A DNA stretch of 64,000 bases from an uncultured Bacilli bacterium (GTDB lineage: Bacteria > Bacillota_I > Bacilli_A > RF39 > UBA660), in the NCBI GenBank assembly GCA_934101595.1, contig CAKORR010000002.1, forward strand, positions 5,001 through 69,000, in the 5' to 3' direction. The notes beneath the pieces were generated by a model. It was not told the origin of the DNA and did no database searches. It saw nothing but the letters and a program-made list of their open reading frames with translations. The position numbers and the translations under genes were made by a program. How positions within the stretch are numbered: the first letter of the stretch is position 1; every line of letters starts with the position of its first letter. This document shows, piece after piece, positions 54,143-62,974 of the stretch.

Positions 54143-56001
54143 TTATTACCATATTCCTTTTTTAAATACACTGCCAAGATAGAAATATCTACAGGATTAA
54201 CTCCACTAATACGTGATGCTTGCGAAATTGTCCTTGGCATTACCTGTTTTAGTTTTTGTCTAGCCTCACTTGCTAAATTTTTTACATCATCATAACTAAT
54301 ATCAAGAGGTATTTGTTTTTCTTCTAAATTACGCATCTTTTCGCTTTCTTTATAAGCCTTACTTATATAGCCCTCATATTTTACTTCAATACTTGCAAAT
54401 TCAAAATAATCTTTGTAATCATTTATATCTATCAATTCGTTTATAAATTCTAAATTAATCTCAGGTCTTTTAAGTAAATCATAATATGTCATGTTGCTAT
54501 TTGGAATTCTAATATTATTTTTATTGAATATACTTTTTACTTTATCATTTATCTTTAAATGGTTGTTTTTAAGAATAGTTAATAATTCTTCAATTTTATT
54601 TGTTTTGATTAAATAATTCTCATATTGACTTTCAGTTATAGTATTGTTTTCTTTAGCTATGCCTCGCAATCTTAAATCGGCATTATCATGTCTAAGTATA
54701 AGGCGAAATTCGGCTCTACTAGTAAGCATACGATAAGGTTCTTTCGTTCCTTTAGTGACTAAATCATCAATAAGTACTCCTATATAAGCTTCATCTCTTT
54801 TTAAAATTAATGGCTTCACTTTATTAAGTTTATTGACAGCGTTAATTCCAGCAATTAAGCCTTGTGCTGCCGCCTCTTCATAGCCACTTGTGCCATTAAT
54901 TTGACCAGCAGTAAATAAACTATCAATGACTTTAGTCTCCAATGATGGGTAAAGTTGTAAAGGATCAATTGCATCATATTCTATTGCATATGCATATTTA
55001 GTTATAATAGCATTTTCTAAACCTGATAAACTATGAACCATTTTTTCTTGAATATCTTCGGGCATACTTGTTGAAAAGCCTTGCAAATACCATTCATCAT
55101 ACTCTCTACTTTCAGGTTCTAAAAAAAGTTGATGTCTGTTTTTATCACTAAATCTTACTATCTTATCTTCAATTGAAGGACAATACCTTGGACCTACTCC
55201 GCTTACATATCCTCCATACATACTAGACTTATTTAAATTATTTTTAATGATTTCGTGTGTAGTTTCATTTGTATAAATTAAATAACATTTTTCTTGATTA
55301 TTTATGTCATATTTTGGGATATCATCAAAACTAAAAGTATAATATTTATTAGCTCCTAATTCCTCTTGCATCTTTGAAAAATCAATAGAAGAAGCTTTTA
55401 TTCTTGGAGGAGTTCCAGTCTTTAACCTTTGAATTCTAAAACCATATTTTTTTAAGTTGTCACTTAAATGATTCGAACGTTCTTCACCATGAGGTCCTGA
55501 TGGAGTATTTTTAGAGCCAATTAAGATGTTACCTTTTAAGTATGTACCTGTAGTTAAAATTACGGCTTTAGCAGTGATTTCATCACCGTTTTTTAATACT
55601 ACCCCTTTAACTATATTATCATCTATTATTAAATCCTCGACCATACTTTCAATTATTTTTAGGTTATCATGCTTTTTTAATCTTTTTAACATATTGCGAG
55701 GATATACTTTTTTATCAGCTTGAGCTCTTAAACTTCTTACAGCTGGGCCCTTGGCGTCATTTAACATTTTAATTTGAAAATGACTTTCATCTGCTACTTT
55801 TCCCATTAATCCGCCTAAAGCATCAATTTCTCTAACTATTATTCCTTTGGCTGTACCCCCAATCGAGGGATTACATGGCATATCCGCAATATTATTAATA
55901 TTTCCTGTAATAAGAGCCACTTTTTTACCTAAAAAAGCAGCAATATTTGCAGCTTCACAACCAGCATGACCTCCGCCAACAACAATAATATCATAATTCA
56001 T
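54139..56001 (-). CDS. mnmG: tRNA uridine 5-carboxymethylaminomethyl synthase MnmG
   Basis: FAD-dependent tRNA wobble-uridine modification with MnmE. 620 residues from ATG 56001 (MNYDIIVVGGGHAGCEAA, dinucleotide-binding). MPCNPSIGGTAKG, YCPSIEDKIVRF and AGQINGTSGYEEAAAQG (FAD loop) are standard. Upstream in-frame TTG at 56025 would overlap mnmE and is rejected. Paired with mnmE. Confidence 0.97.
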   Translation of the reverse strand: MNYDIIVVGGGHAGCEAANIAAFLGKKVALITGNINNIADMPCNPSIGGTAKGIIVREIDALGGLMGKVADESHFQIKMLNDAKGPAVRSLRAQADKKVYPRNMLKRLKKHDNLKIIESMVEDLIIDDNIVKGVVLKNGDEITAKAVILTTGTYLKGNILIGSKNTPSGPHGEERSNHLSDNLKKYGFRIQRLKTGTPPRIKASSIDFSKMQEELGANKYYTFSFDDIPKYDINNQEKCYLIYTNETTHEIIKNNLNKSSMYGGYVSGVGPRYCPSIEDKIVRFSDKNRHQLFLEPESREYDEWYLQGFSTSMPEDIQEKMVHSLSGLENAIITKYAYAIEYDAIDPLQLYPSLETKVIDSLFTAGQINGTSGYEEAAAQGLIAGINAVNKLNKVKPLILKRDEAYIGVLIDDLVTKGTKEPYRMLTSRAEFRLILRHDNADLRLRGIAKENNTITESQYENYLIKTNKIEELLTILKNNHLKINDKVKSIFNKNNIRIPNSNMTYYDLLKRPEINLEFINELIDINDYKDYFEFASIEVKYEGYISKAYKESEKMRNLEEKQIPLDISYDDVKNLASEARQKLKQVMPRTISQASRISGVNPVDISILAVYLKKEYGNK

Positions 56002-56009
56002 AATTTTCA

Positions 56010-57347
56010 CTACTTTCCTAAACAAAAGTTACTAAATAAAATATCTAGCAGTTCCTCTTCATAAGTGTCCCCAGTAATTTCTCCTAATAGCTCCCAAGCA
56101 TCTCTTAAATCGATTTCTAACATGTCAACTGGCATCGTATCAACATTTGATAGTACGCTTTCTAATTTGTTAATACTTTTATTAATTAAATCTTCTTGAC
56201 GTATATTTGCTATTAGAGAGTCATTGTTTATTTTAATTTTATCTAAATTAAACAATTTAATTATTTCATCTTTTAAACTTTTAATTCCATCTAAATCTTT
56301 TGTGTTTCCATAAACGATATTAAACGATGTATCAATGTCTATTATCGTCTTTAAATCAGTTTTGTTAATAAAAACAATTGTCTTATTTTTATCAACTTTA
56401 TTTAACAGATCAATTTCCGCAGAGGCTAACTCTTTACTACCGTCTATTACTAGAATTACTAATGAAGAATCTAATATAGCTTTTTTTGATTTTTCAACGC
56501 CTATCTTTTCAATTGGATCTATTGTTTTTCTAATTCCTGCTGTATCTACAAAATTAATTTTTATATCGTCTATAATTATACTTCCCTCGACTATATCTCT
56601 TGTAGTACCTGCTATATCAGTTACAATTGCTTTTTCTTCATCTATTAATGCATTCAAAAGACTACTCTTTCCAGCATTTGGTGAGCCAATTAGTGCAACA
56701 TTTATGCCATCTTTTATAATTTTATTTTGGTTTGATGATTGAATCATAAGTTTTAATTTTTTAATAATCTCAGTAACATCTTTTTTCACTTTTTTTTCAG
56801 TTATAACTAAGTTATCAACATATTCTGGATAATCTATGTTCACTTCTATATTTGAGATTAAATCACCCATGACTTTTCTTATTTCTCTTATTTTTTTGGT
56901 TAATAAACCATTAACATTATTAATAGCTATTTTTCTTTTACTTTCAGTGTCAGCAAGTAGTAGGTCGTTAATTGCTTCGGATTCCGTTAAATCAATTCTT
57001 CCATTTAAGAATGCTCTTTTAGTAAATTCTCCTTTATCGGCTAGACGACATCCTAATTCTAATAAAATACTTAATATTTTTTTTGTCGTAGCTATTCCAC
57101 CATGGCAATTAATTTCTACAACATCTTCACATGTATATGATTTAGGAGCTCTCATAATTGAAACTAATACTTCATCTATAATTTCTCCATTATATATTAT
57201 TTTTCCATAATTAATACTTTTATCTTTCAAAGTTGTTTTTGTAAATATTTTTTTTAATATATTTAGAGAGTCATTCCCACTCATTCTTATTATTGATATA
57301 GCTCCGACTCCCAAAGCAGTAGATATTGCACAAATAGTATCGTTCAT
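56010..57347 (-). CDS. mnmE: tRNA modification GTPase MnmE
   Basis: Partner of MnmG; potassium-dependent GTPase, 445 residues. N-terminal tetrahydrofolate-binding domain (ICAISTALGVGAISIIR; VEINCHGG), G domain with GSPNAGKSSLL, DIAGTTRD, DTAGIRK, NKTD, and a C-terminal CLGK with the catalytic Cys. ATG 57347 after GGTGATAATT; the frame upstream to 57398 has no ribosome-binding site. Confidence 0.97.
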   Translation of the reverse strand: MNDTICAISTALGVGAISIIRMSGNDSLNILKKIFTKTTLKDKSINYGKIIYNGEIIDEVLVSIMRAPKSYTCEDVVEINCHGGIATTKKILSILLELGCRLADKGEFTKRAFLNGRIDLTESEAINDLLLADTESKRKIAINNVNGLLTKKIREIRKVMGDLISNIEVNIDYPEYVDNLVITEKKVKKDVTEIIKKLKLMIQSSNQNKIIKDGINVALIGSPNAGKSSLLNALIDEEKAIVTDIAGTTRDIVEGSIIIDDIKINFVDTAGIRKTIDPIEKIGVEKSKKAILDSSLVILVIDGSKELASAEIDLLNKVDKNKTIVFINKTDLKTIIDIDTSFNIVYGNTKDLDGIKSLKDEIIKLFNLDKIKINNDSLIANIRQEDLINKSINKLESVLSNVDTMPVDMLEIDLRDAWELLGEITGDTYEEELLDILFSNFCLGK

Positions 57348-57400
57348 AATTATCACCAACATCGCATGTATTATAGCATTACGTAAATTAAAAATCAATT

Positions 57401-57425
57401 ATCAAAAAAAAGCACTACAGTGCTT
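57401..57425 (-). terminator. Terminator of the unknown gene before mnmE
   Basis: AAGCACT with AGTGCTT, 2-nt apex, followed by eight T on the minus strand; overlaps the stop of the unknown gene. Confidence 0.8.
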
Positions 57426-57744
57426 ATCTTTTTTGGCCAATATTCAAATTTTTTTCAATAGCAAAATGTACAATTTCTTCTAAAGTCATTAAAATTTCTT
57501 CAGCTTTTCTTGGCCCCATCAACGTTGGATTGTTACTGATCATTTCACGAGTATTTTCGTTACTTGCATAAACACCTGCAGCATAAGTTAAGATGTTTAA
57601 GATATCATATGCAGTATACAATTCACTCATGTCAAGCTGTCTAGTTATTTCATTTGAAATTGCAACTAATTCTTCTTTGGAAATTTCATAAGATTCAACA
57701 ATATTATTAATTGATTCATTCGGAAAATCTTCAAATATACCCAT
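57424..57744 (-). CDS. Unknown 106-residue helical protein between jag and mnmE
   Basis: I do not recognise it. No signal peptide or TM; wholly helical prediction by eye: FPNESINNIVESYEIS, EELVAISNEITRQLD, SELYTAYDILNILTYAAGVY, and a C-terminal NPTLMGPRKAEEILMTLEEI (each partial). Slightly acidic. ATG 57744 after AAAGGAGG, 16 bases from jag. It occupies a spot between jag and mnmE that is empty in Bacillus, but with its own terminator before mnmE. Confidence 0.7.
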   Translation of the reverse strand: MGIFEDFPNESINNIVESYEISKEELVAISNEITRQLDMSELYTAYDILNILTYAAGVYASNENTREMISNNPTLMGPRKAEEILMTLEEIVHFAIEKNLNIGQKR

Positions 57745-57760
57745 AAACTATCCTCCTTTA

Positions 57761-58369
57761 TTAATCTCTTGGTTTTATAACAACATGCCTATTAGGTTCT
57801 TCGCCTTTACTTTCTGTATAAGCATATTTATTATTAGTTAGAGCGTTATGAATTATTCTTCTCTCATATGAATTCATATTTTCTAATTCAACTTCTATTT
57901 TAGTTTTGCCAACTTCTCTAGCTACATTTTTAGCAAGACGTTCTAGTCTAGAAATTTGTTTTGATTTATAGTTTTCTACATCTAAAGATATGTAAGGATA
58001 TACTCCTAATTCATTGTAGATAAGTTGTTTTACAATTGTTTCTAAAGCCTTTAATGTTTGGCCATTTTTACCTATTAATATGGGATTATTGTTAGAAAAC
58101 ATACTGATTACTAACTGATTATCACGTATCTTAGACTCAAAAGAAACTTCAAGATTCATTTTTAAAAGAAGATTTTTTAGAAAGTCTTTTATTGTTAAAG
58201 CTATTTCATCATAAGTTGCAGCTTCGATGATTGTTTTGGTTCCTTTTAAAAGTCCGCCTTTTTGTTCATATGCTTTATAAACAATATCCTCTTCTTTTAA
58301 ATTATTTTCTTCTAGTAGTTTTTTTATAGCATCATCTTTTGTTTTTGCTTCACTCTTTAATATATTCAT
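57761..58369 (-). CDS. jag: RNA-binding protein Jag/KhpB
   Basis: 202 residues with Jag-N domain (about 1-55, GGLLKGTK), KH domain (ILIGKNGQTLKALE), and R3H domain (MNSYERRIIHNAL). In Streptococcus KhpB/Jag binds many small RNAs and affects division with KhpA. Encoded right after yidC as usual; AGGTAAGTGG precedes the ATG. Confidence 0.95.
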   Translation of the reverse strand: MNILKSEAKTKDDAIKKLLEENNLKEEDIVYKAYEQKGGLLKGTKTIIEAATYDEIALTIKDFLKNLLLKMNLEVSFESKIRDNQLVISMFSNNNPILIGKNGQTLKALETIVKQLIYNELGVYPYISLDVENYKSKQISRLERLAKNVAREVGKTKIEVELENMNSYERRIIHNALTNNKYAYTESKGEEPNRHVVIKPRD

Positions 58370-58374
58370 ACCAC

Positions 58375-59403
58375 TTACCTCTTTTTTCTATTTGCTTTTT
58401 CTTTTATTGAACTTTTATTCTTTTTTCTGTTAGTAATTAAATAATCCGAATCTTTTTTCTTTTTTTCAGAGCGTTCAATTGATTTTTTTATTAACACATT
58501 TTGAATTGCAATAAATCCGTTAGTAGAAACCCAGTATAAAGCAATTGCTGTAGATAAATTGAATGAAGCCATTCCTATGAAAACTAACATAAATATTAAC
58601 ATATATTTCATTTGGTTATCTTGTTCTGGATTACCAGTTGAAGACATACTCTTTTTAAATGATAAATAAGTTGTACCAAATACCAATATTACAAGAATTA
58701 TATAGATATATTGACCATTCTTTATTCCAATTAATGGCGTTGTACCTAAGTACATTCCAAGCAAACTATCCTCAAATATAGCTGGAATCCTATTCAAAGC
58801 TTGAAAAAAAGCAAAGAATAACGGTAATTGAATAAATGCTAGTAGACAACTTGAAAAAGGATTAAAATTATATTTTTTATATAACATCATCATTTCTTGA
58901 CTTTTAGCCATCATTGATTCATTATCAGTTTTATCACGATATTTACGTTCTATTTTCTGAATTTCAGGATTAATTTTTTTCATGCTTTCAGCTTGAATTT
59001 GAGTTTTTTTAGAAAATGGTACAAGTAACAATCTAATTAAAACACCTAATATAATTACCGATAAACCATAATTTTTTACAACTCGCTGCAATTGAATTAT
59101 TAAAAATGCTAATGGTTTAACAAAAAGGCCTTCCCATATACCGCTACTTTTGTTTGAATTTATTTTAAAATTCTTACATGTAGGTAACTTATCAACTTTA
59201 ATTTTTAATTCTTTATCGTACTTTTTATAAATCTCTAATAATTCTTTATCTTCAGGCTTACACAAAATATCTTTTGGTAGGGTTTGCCCTGTTTTTTCAT
59301 ATATGACATTTTTTTTATCTTTGTCTTGTATATAAGAACTTTCACAACCACCCAATAATACTAAGCAAGCTAAAATGACTCCTAACTTTAATCGTTTTTG
59401 CAT
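58375..59403 (-). CDS. yidC: Membrane insertase YidC (Gram-positive type)
   Basis: Inserts membrane proteins, Sec-dependent or not. 342 residues with a lipobox VLLGGC near residue 19 and the five-TM core: YGLSVIILGVLIRLLLVPFS (partial), the basic cytosolic hairpin with KINPEIQKIERKYRD, and late TMs (IALYWVSTNGFIAIQN). Lys-rich C-terminal tail. Start overlaps rnpA by 16 bases. In Bacillus the spoIIIJ paralogue sits here. Confidence 0.95.
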   Translation of the reverse strand: MQKRLKLGVILACLVLLGGCESSYIQDKDKKNVIYEKTGQTLPKDILCKPEDKELLEIYKKYDKELKIKVDKLPTCKNFKINSNKSSGIWEGLFVKPLAFLIIQLQRVVKNYGLSVIILGVLIRLLLVPFSKKTQIQAESMKKINPEIQKIERKYRDKTDNESMMAKSQEMMMLYKKYNFNPFSSCLLAFIQLPLFFAFFQALNRIPAIFEDSLLGMYLGTTPLIGIKNGQYIYIILVILVFGTTYLSFKKSMSSTGNPEQDNQMKYMLIFMLVFIGMASFNLSTAIALYWVSTNGFIAIQNVLIKKSIERSEKKKKDSDYLITNRKKNKSSIKEKANRKKR

Positions 59404-59729
59404 ATATTCTCCTTTTTAATTAAATTAATTAATTCTTTTTCTTTTTCACTATAAGAAATATCTAAATATTCCCTCTTTACCATTATAATATAATAATACC
59501 CATTTGAAAATAAAAATTTATTATTTGAAATTAACATTCTAAGCTGTCTTTTAATTTTATTTCTTAAATGAGCTTTACCTATTTTTTTACTTATTGCCAA
59601 ACCAAAGTGTGGATAAGTATTATTCATTTTATTATAAAAAATTGTGTAATAATTATTAGATATTTTCTTTCCGTTGTTGATAACTTTATCAAAATCTAAA
59701 GATTTCTTAACTACCTCATTCTTTTTCAT
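59388..59729 (-). CDS. rnpA: Ribonuclease P protein component
   Basis: Protein cofactor of RNase P, 113 residues. FGLAISKKIGKAHLRNKIKRQLR (partial) is the RNR-motif region, with RNKIKRQ for RNA contact. ATG 59729 after AGGTGATT; the longer frame has no ribosome-binding site and overlaps the hairpin after rpmH. Confidence 0.95.
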   Translation of the reverse strand: MKKNEVVKKSLDFDKVINNGKKISNNYYTIFYNKMNNTYPHFGLAISKKIGKAHLRNKIKRQLRMLISNNKFLFSNGYYYIIMVKREYLDISYSEKEKELINLIKKENICKND

Positions 59730-59745
59730 ATAATCACCTAAATAG

Positions 59746-59766
59746 TAAAAAAACCACATATGTGGC
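59746..59766 (-). terminator. Hairpin between rpmH and rnpA
   Basis: CCACAT with ATGTGG (palindromic), then seven T on the minus strand. Likely a partial terminator that raises rpmH output over rnpA. Confidence 0.65.
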
Positions 59767-59889
59767 TTATTTTGTTAGTCTTTTACGACCTTTTTGTCTT
59801 CTTCTTTTAATAATCTTTGTTTCTTTACGTGCAAAAAAACCATGCTTTTTACTTTTTTTTCTATTATTTGGTTGATATGTTCTTTTCAC
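59767..59889 (-). CDS. rpmH: 50S ribosomal protein L34, short
   Basis: L34, 40 residues read by eye from the minus strand: starts [21 protein letters not shown] and ends KGRKRLTK, so about four residues shorter than the usual 44 because the middle segment (typically MSTKNGRKVLARRR) is reduced to [13 protein letters not shown] start at 59889 after GGAGGTGC. Classical position next to rnpA. Confidence 0.95.
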   Translation of the reverse strand: MKRTYQPNNRKKSKKHGFFARKETKIIKRRRQKGRKRLTK

Positions 59890-59922
59890 TTTAAGCACCT
59901 CCATCACTAATTAAGCTTTTTA

Positions 59923-59952
59923 ATTATAATAATATATATGCTTTATTGTCAA
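59923..59952 (-). promoter_or_regulatory. Strong promoter of rpmH-rnpA-yidC
   Basis: Perfect TTGACA (59947-59952) and TATAAT (59923-59928) with an 18-base spacer on the minus strand. Confidence 0.75.
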
Positions 59953-60215
59953 GCAAAACTAATTCTTTTTAGCTATTTTTTAGTTATAAACATTATTTTT
60001 AGAAATATTATTATGATATTTATGAAAAAAACTGGTAGTTTATAAATTGTTAGTAATTATGTCACAATATATCAAAAGAAGATTGCATTATCAACATAAT
60101 CTATTTATCAACAATTTACCTTGTACACAATGTTTATTATAAAACACTAAAAATTGTTAATAGTGTTGATAAATAGTATTTTTTTAGTTATTATAGGTGA
60201 TAAATTGTTTATAAG

Positions 60216-60244
60216 TTGTGTTAATAATTGTTAATAATTATATT
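60216..60244 (+). promoter_or_regulatory. Candidate dnaA promoter
   Basis: TTGTGT, 17-base spacer made of the tandem GTTAATAATT repeat, TATATT. TSS would be near 60251. Match is moderate. Confidence 0.4.
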
Positions 60245-60307
60245 TTTCTTTTCTTTTAATTTTTTTTGAGATAAAATTTAGTTAGAAATTAGTTGTGGGG
60301 TGGTGGA

Positions 60308-61648
60308 ATGAATACAGAAGAACTATGGAAAAACTTCTTAGCTGAAGTATCTGAAGAAGTTAGTACAACAACATATAATGTTTGGTTTAATGATTTAACA
60401 TTGCTAAAAATTGACAATGACTCTGTTACTATTCAAGTTCCTATGGAACTCCACCAAAAAATGTTAGGTGAGGTTTATTATCAACTAATAGAGACTATTT
60501 TCTATAATTTAACAGGAAAAAATTATAATTTTAATTTTGTTCTTGAGAGTGATAATGTATTTTGTACTCCAGACGAAAATGAAGCAGAGGATAATTCGCT
60601 TAAAGTATGGGATACAAATTTAAATAAAAACTTAAATTTTGAAAATTTTGTTGTTGGTAACACAAATAGATTAGCGTATATATCTGCTAGGGCTGTTGCC
60701 GAAGCGCCAGGTAAAATTCATAATCCCTTGTTTTTATATGGAAAAAGTGGATTAGGAAAAACACATCTAATGCATGCAATTGGTAACTATATTGTGGAAA
60801 ACTCCAATAAACGAGTTTTATATTGTACTAGCGAAGATTTTATGACAGATTTTACGGGTATTGCTGACATTAAAGGTAACAACTTAAATTATGCTAAAGA
60901 TTTTAAAAATAAATATCGTAATGTTGATGTGTTGATAATTGATGATATCCAATATTTAGTTGGAGCTGATAAAACACAACAGGAATTTTTTAATACTTTT
61001 AATGCCCTTCATAAAATGGGAAAACAAATTATAATTAGTAGTGACCGCTCTCCAGATGATTTGAAAATACTTGAGGAACGTTTAAGATCTAGATTTATGT
61101 GGGGATTGCCTGTTGATATCTATCCTCCTGATTATGATTTACGATGTAGAATTATCAGAAGTAAGTTAAGTAATACTAGTATTTCTAAAAAAATTGATGA
61201 TTCTGTAATAGAATACATTGCAAATAGTTGTACAAATGATGTTAGACACATAGAAGGAACCATAAATCGTTTAATGGCTTATACAGCTATGGTTGTCCCT
61301 GAGAGAGTAACCTTAGAGTTTGCAGTAGAAGCATTAAAAGACTTTGTTAGTACAAATATTTATTCTGTTAGTAACATTGAAAAAATTCAAAAAGCTGTAG
61401 CAGATTATTACGGAATAACAGTTGAAGATCTAAAAGGAAAGAGGAGAAGTAACAAAATTGCTTATCCACGACAAATTGGAATGTATTTATGCCGAATGGA
61501 AACCAACGAAACTTTTCCTAAAATAGGATTAGAATTTGGTGGCAGAGATCATTCAACCGTAATATTTGCTTGTGACAAAATTGAAAAAGAATTAAAAACA
61601 GATGAAAAATTAAAATTATCTATTAACGAGATTAAAAATAAAATGTGA
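60308..61648 (+). CDS. dnaA: Chromosomal replication initiator DnaA
   Basis: AAA+ initiator, 446 residues from ATG 60308 (MNTEELWKNFLAE), preceded by GGGGTGG; the TTG at 60293 is rejected. Domain I about 1-85; linker; AAA+ domain III with GKSGLGKTHLMHAIG, LIIDDIQYL and RLRSRFMWGL; domain IV with GGRDHSTVIFACDKIEK, the DnaA signature that reads the box. Ends in TGA. Confidence 0.98.
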   Translation: MNTEELWKNFLAEVSEEVSTTTYNVWFNDLTLLKIDNDSVTIQVPMELHQKMLGEVYYQLIETIFYNLTGKNYNFNFVLESDNVFCTPDENEAEDNSLKVWDTNLNKNLNFENFVVGNTNRLAYISARAVAEAPGKIHNPLFLYGKSGLGKTHLMHAIGNYIVENSNKRVLYCTSEDFMTDFTGIADIKGNNLNYAKDFKNKYRNVDVLIIDDIQYLVGADKTQQEFFNTFNALHKMGKQIIISSDRSPDDLKILEERLRSRFMWGLPVDIYPPDYDLRCRIIRSKLSNTSISKKIDDSVIEYIANSCTNDVRHIEGTINRLMAYTAMVVPERVTLEFAVEALKDFVSTNIYSVSNIEKIQKAVADYYGITVEDLKGKRRSNKIAYPRQIGMYLCRMETNETFPKIGLEFGGRDHSTVIFACDKIEKELKTDEKLKLSINEIKNKM

Positions 61649-61671
61649 ATTATTTGTTTATAAAAATGTAG

Positions 61672-61741
61672 TTATCAACTAACAAATATTACTAATTTAC
61701 TTAGAATTTTGGATTTATCAACATTACTAACACTAATAATA
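61672..61741 (+). other. DnaA boxes and possible DnaA-trio element after dnaA (oriC downstream part)
   Basis: TTATCAACT (61672-61680) and TTATCAACA (61715-61723), spaced 43 bases. Right after the second, triplets TTA-CTA-ACA-CTA-ATA-ATA (61724-61741) approximate the complement of DnaA-trio (3'-GAT-5') repeats, then an A/T-only tract to 61768. This is the expected layout of the unwinding element between dnaA and dnaN. Trio reading is inference. Confidence 0.55.
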
Positions 61742-61783
61742 TAAAAAATATATAAATATATAAAAAAGAAAGAAGGAATTAAT

Positions 61784-62902
61784 ATGAAATTTACAATTGA
61801 AAAAAGTGTAATTTTGGAGGGGTTAACAAATGTTATTAAAGCTATTTCAACTAAAAATGTAATCCCAATATTAAACGGAATTATGTTTACTTTAAAAAAG
61901 GATGGTTTATATCTTTTAGCAAGTGATAGTGAATTAACAATAAAAACTTTTATTGACAAAAAAGAAATTAAAAATATTGAAAATGAGGGTAGTATTGTTG
62001 TTCAAAGTAAATATATAATTGATATAGTTAGAAAAATGCCTAGTGATTTAATTAATTTTGAAGTATTAGATGGGTTAAAGATACGTATTTATACAGAGAA
62101 TAACCAATATAATTTAAATTGCTTAGATTATAATGATTATCCAAATATAAAAATTGATGAAAGTAAAACCCCAATTACTTTAAATGCAAAAGAGTTAAAG
62201 TCTATTATAAATGAAACTTCATTTGCAATATCTACTCAAGAATTAAGACCAATATTAACAGGAATTAATATAAGGATTAATGGAGATTTATTAGAATGTG
62301 TGGCAACAGACTCATATCGTCTTGCTAAGAAAAATGTTAAGTTATCCACAGTTACTAACAATCAAATAGACATAGTAATACCTGGAAGAAACATTAATGA
62401 ACTTGAAAAAATTCTTACTGATGATGATGATGTAACAGTTCACGTATTTAACAATAAAGTATTATTTATGTACAAAAACATTATGTTCCAAAGTAACTTG
62501 TTAAACGGTAATTACCCCAATACAAGTAATTTAATTCCTACTGATTTTTCATATATAATTAAAGTAGGGCTAAATGAGTTTAATGCTGCTATTGATAGAG
62601 CTGCGTTATTAACACAAGGAAAAGATAAAAATATCATAAAAATGAATCTTGATGGGGATAAGATGGTTATTAGTTCTTCATCAAGTGAACTTGGAAGAGT
62701 GGAAGAAAAACTTAATATAGAAACTACAAACAAAGAAAAATTAGAAATTTCTTTTAGCTCAAAATATATGCTTGAAGCATTAAAAACTATGAAAGATGAT
62801 GAAATACTAGTTTTATTAAATAGTGATAATAAACCTATAATAGTTAAATCAGTAAAAGATGATACATTAATTCAACTAATTTTGCCAATTAAAACATATT
62901 AG
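61784..62902 (+). CDS. dnaN: DNA polymerase III sliding clamp (beta)
   Basis: 372 residues, three clamp domains. ISTKNVIPILNGIMF, EFVVATDSYRLA-type segment (here ECVATDSYRLAKKN), VVIPGRN-like DIVIPGRNINEL, and the end TLIQLILPIKTY, typical of DnaN C-termini. A perfect DnaA box TTATCCACA lies at 62342-62350 inside the gene. ATG after AGAAGGAA. Confidence 0.97.
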   Translation: MKFTIEKSVILEGLTNVIKAISTKNVIPILNGIMFTLKKDGLYLLASDSELTIKTFIDKKEIKNIENEGSIVVQSKYIIDIVRKMPSDLINFEVLDGLKIRIYTENNQYNLNCLDYNDYPNIKIDESKTPITLNAKELKSIINETSFAISTQELRPILTGINIRINGDLLECVATDSYRLAKKNVKLSTVTNNQIDIVIPGRNINELEKILTDDDDVTVHVFNNKVLFMYKNIMFQSNLLNGNYPNTSNLIPTDFSYIIKVGLNEFNAAIDRAALLTQGKDKNIIKMNLDGDKMVISSSSSELGRVEEKLNIETTNKEKLEISFSSKYMLEALKTMKDDEILVLLNSDNKPIIVKSVKDDTLIQLILPIKTY

Positions 62903-62910
62903 ACAATATA

Positions 62911-62955
62911 AAACAATTTTTTTACATCTTTTGTGGTATAAGAAAAGCAATTTAT
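62911..62955 (+). promoter_or_regulatory. comK upstream region: extended -10 and AT-box-like motifs
   Basis: TGGTATAAG (62934-62942 region) could be an extended -10. AAAA-N5-TTTT at 62911-62923 and AAAA-N5-TTAT at 62943-62955 resemble ComK AT-boxes and are 19 bases apart; known K-boxes have 8, 18 or 31. Such strings are common in A+T-rich DNA, so this is a hint only. Confidence 0.3.
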
Positions 62956-62974
62956 TTGCGAGGGGGTGAGTAAA

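Larger units (their letters stand above)
59890..60307. other. Origin-like AT-rich region between rpmH and dnaA (oriC upstream part)
   Basis: 418 bases without a gene, very A+T-rich. On the minus strand it carries the rpmH promoter. It holds three DnaA-box-like sites matching TTATCAACA, one mismatch from the TTATCCACA consensus: plus 60088-60096 and 60105-60113, and minus 60164-60172. A TTGTACACA at 60121 is more distant. A 10-bp tandem repeat GTTAATAATT (60220-60239) precedes a candidate dnaA promoter. This plus the boxes after dnaA resembles the bipartite oriC of Bacillus. Confidence 0.7.
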
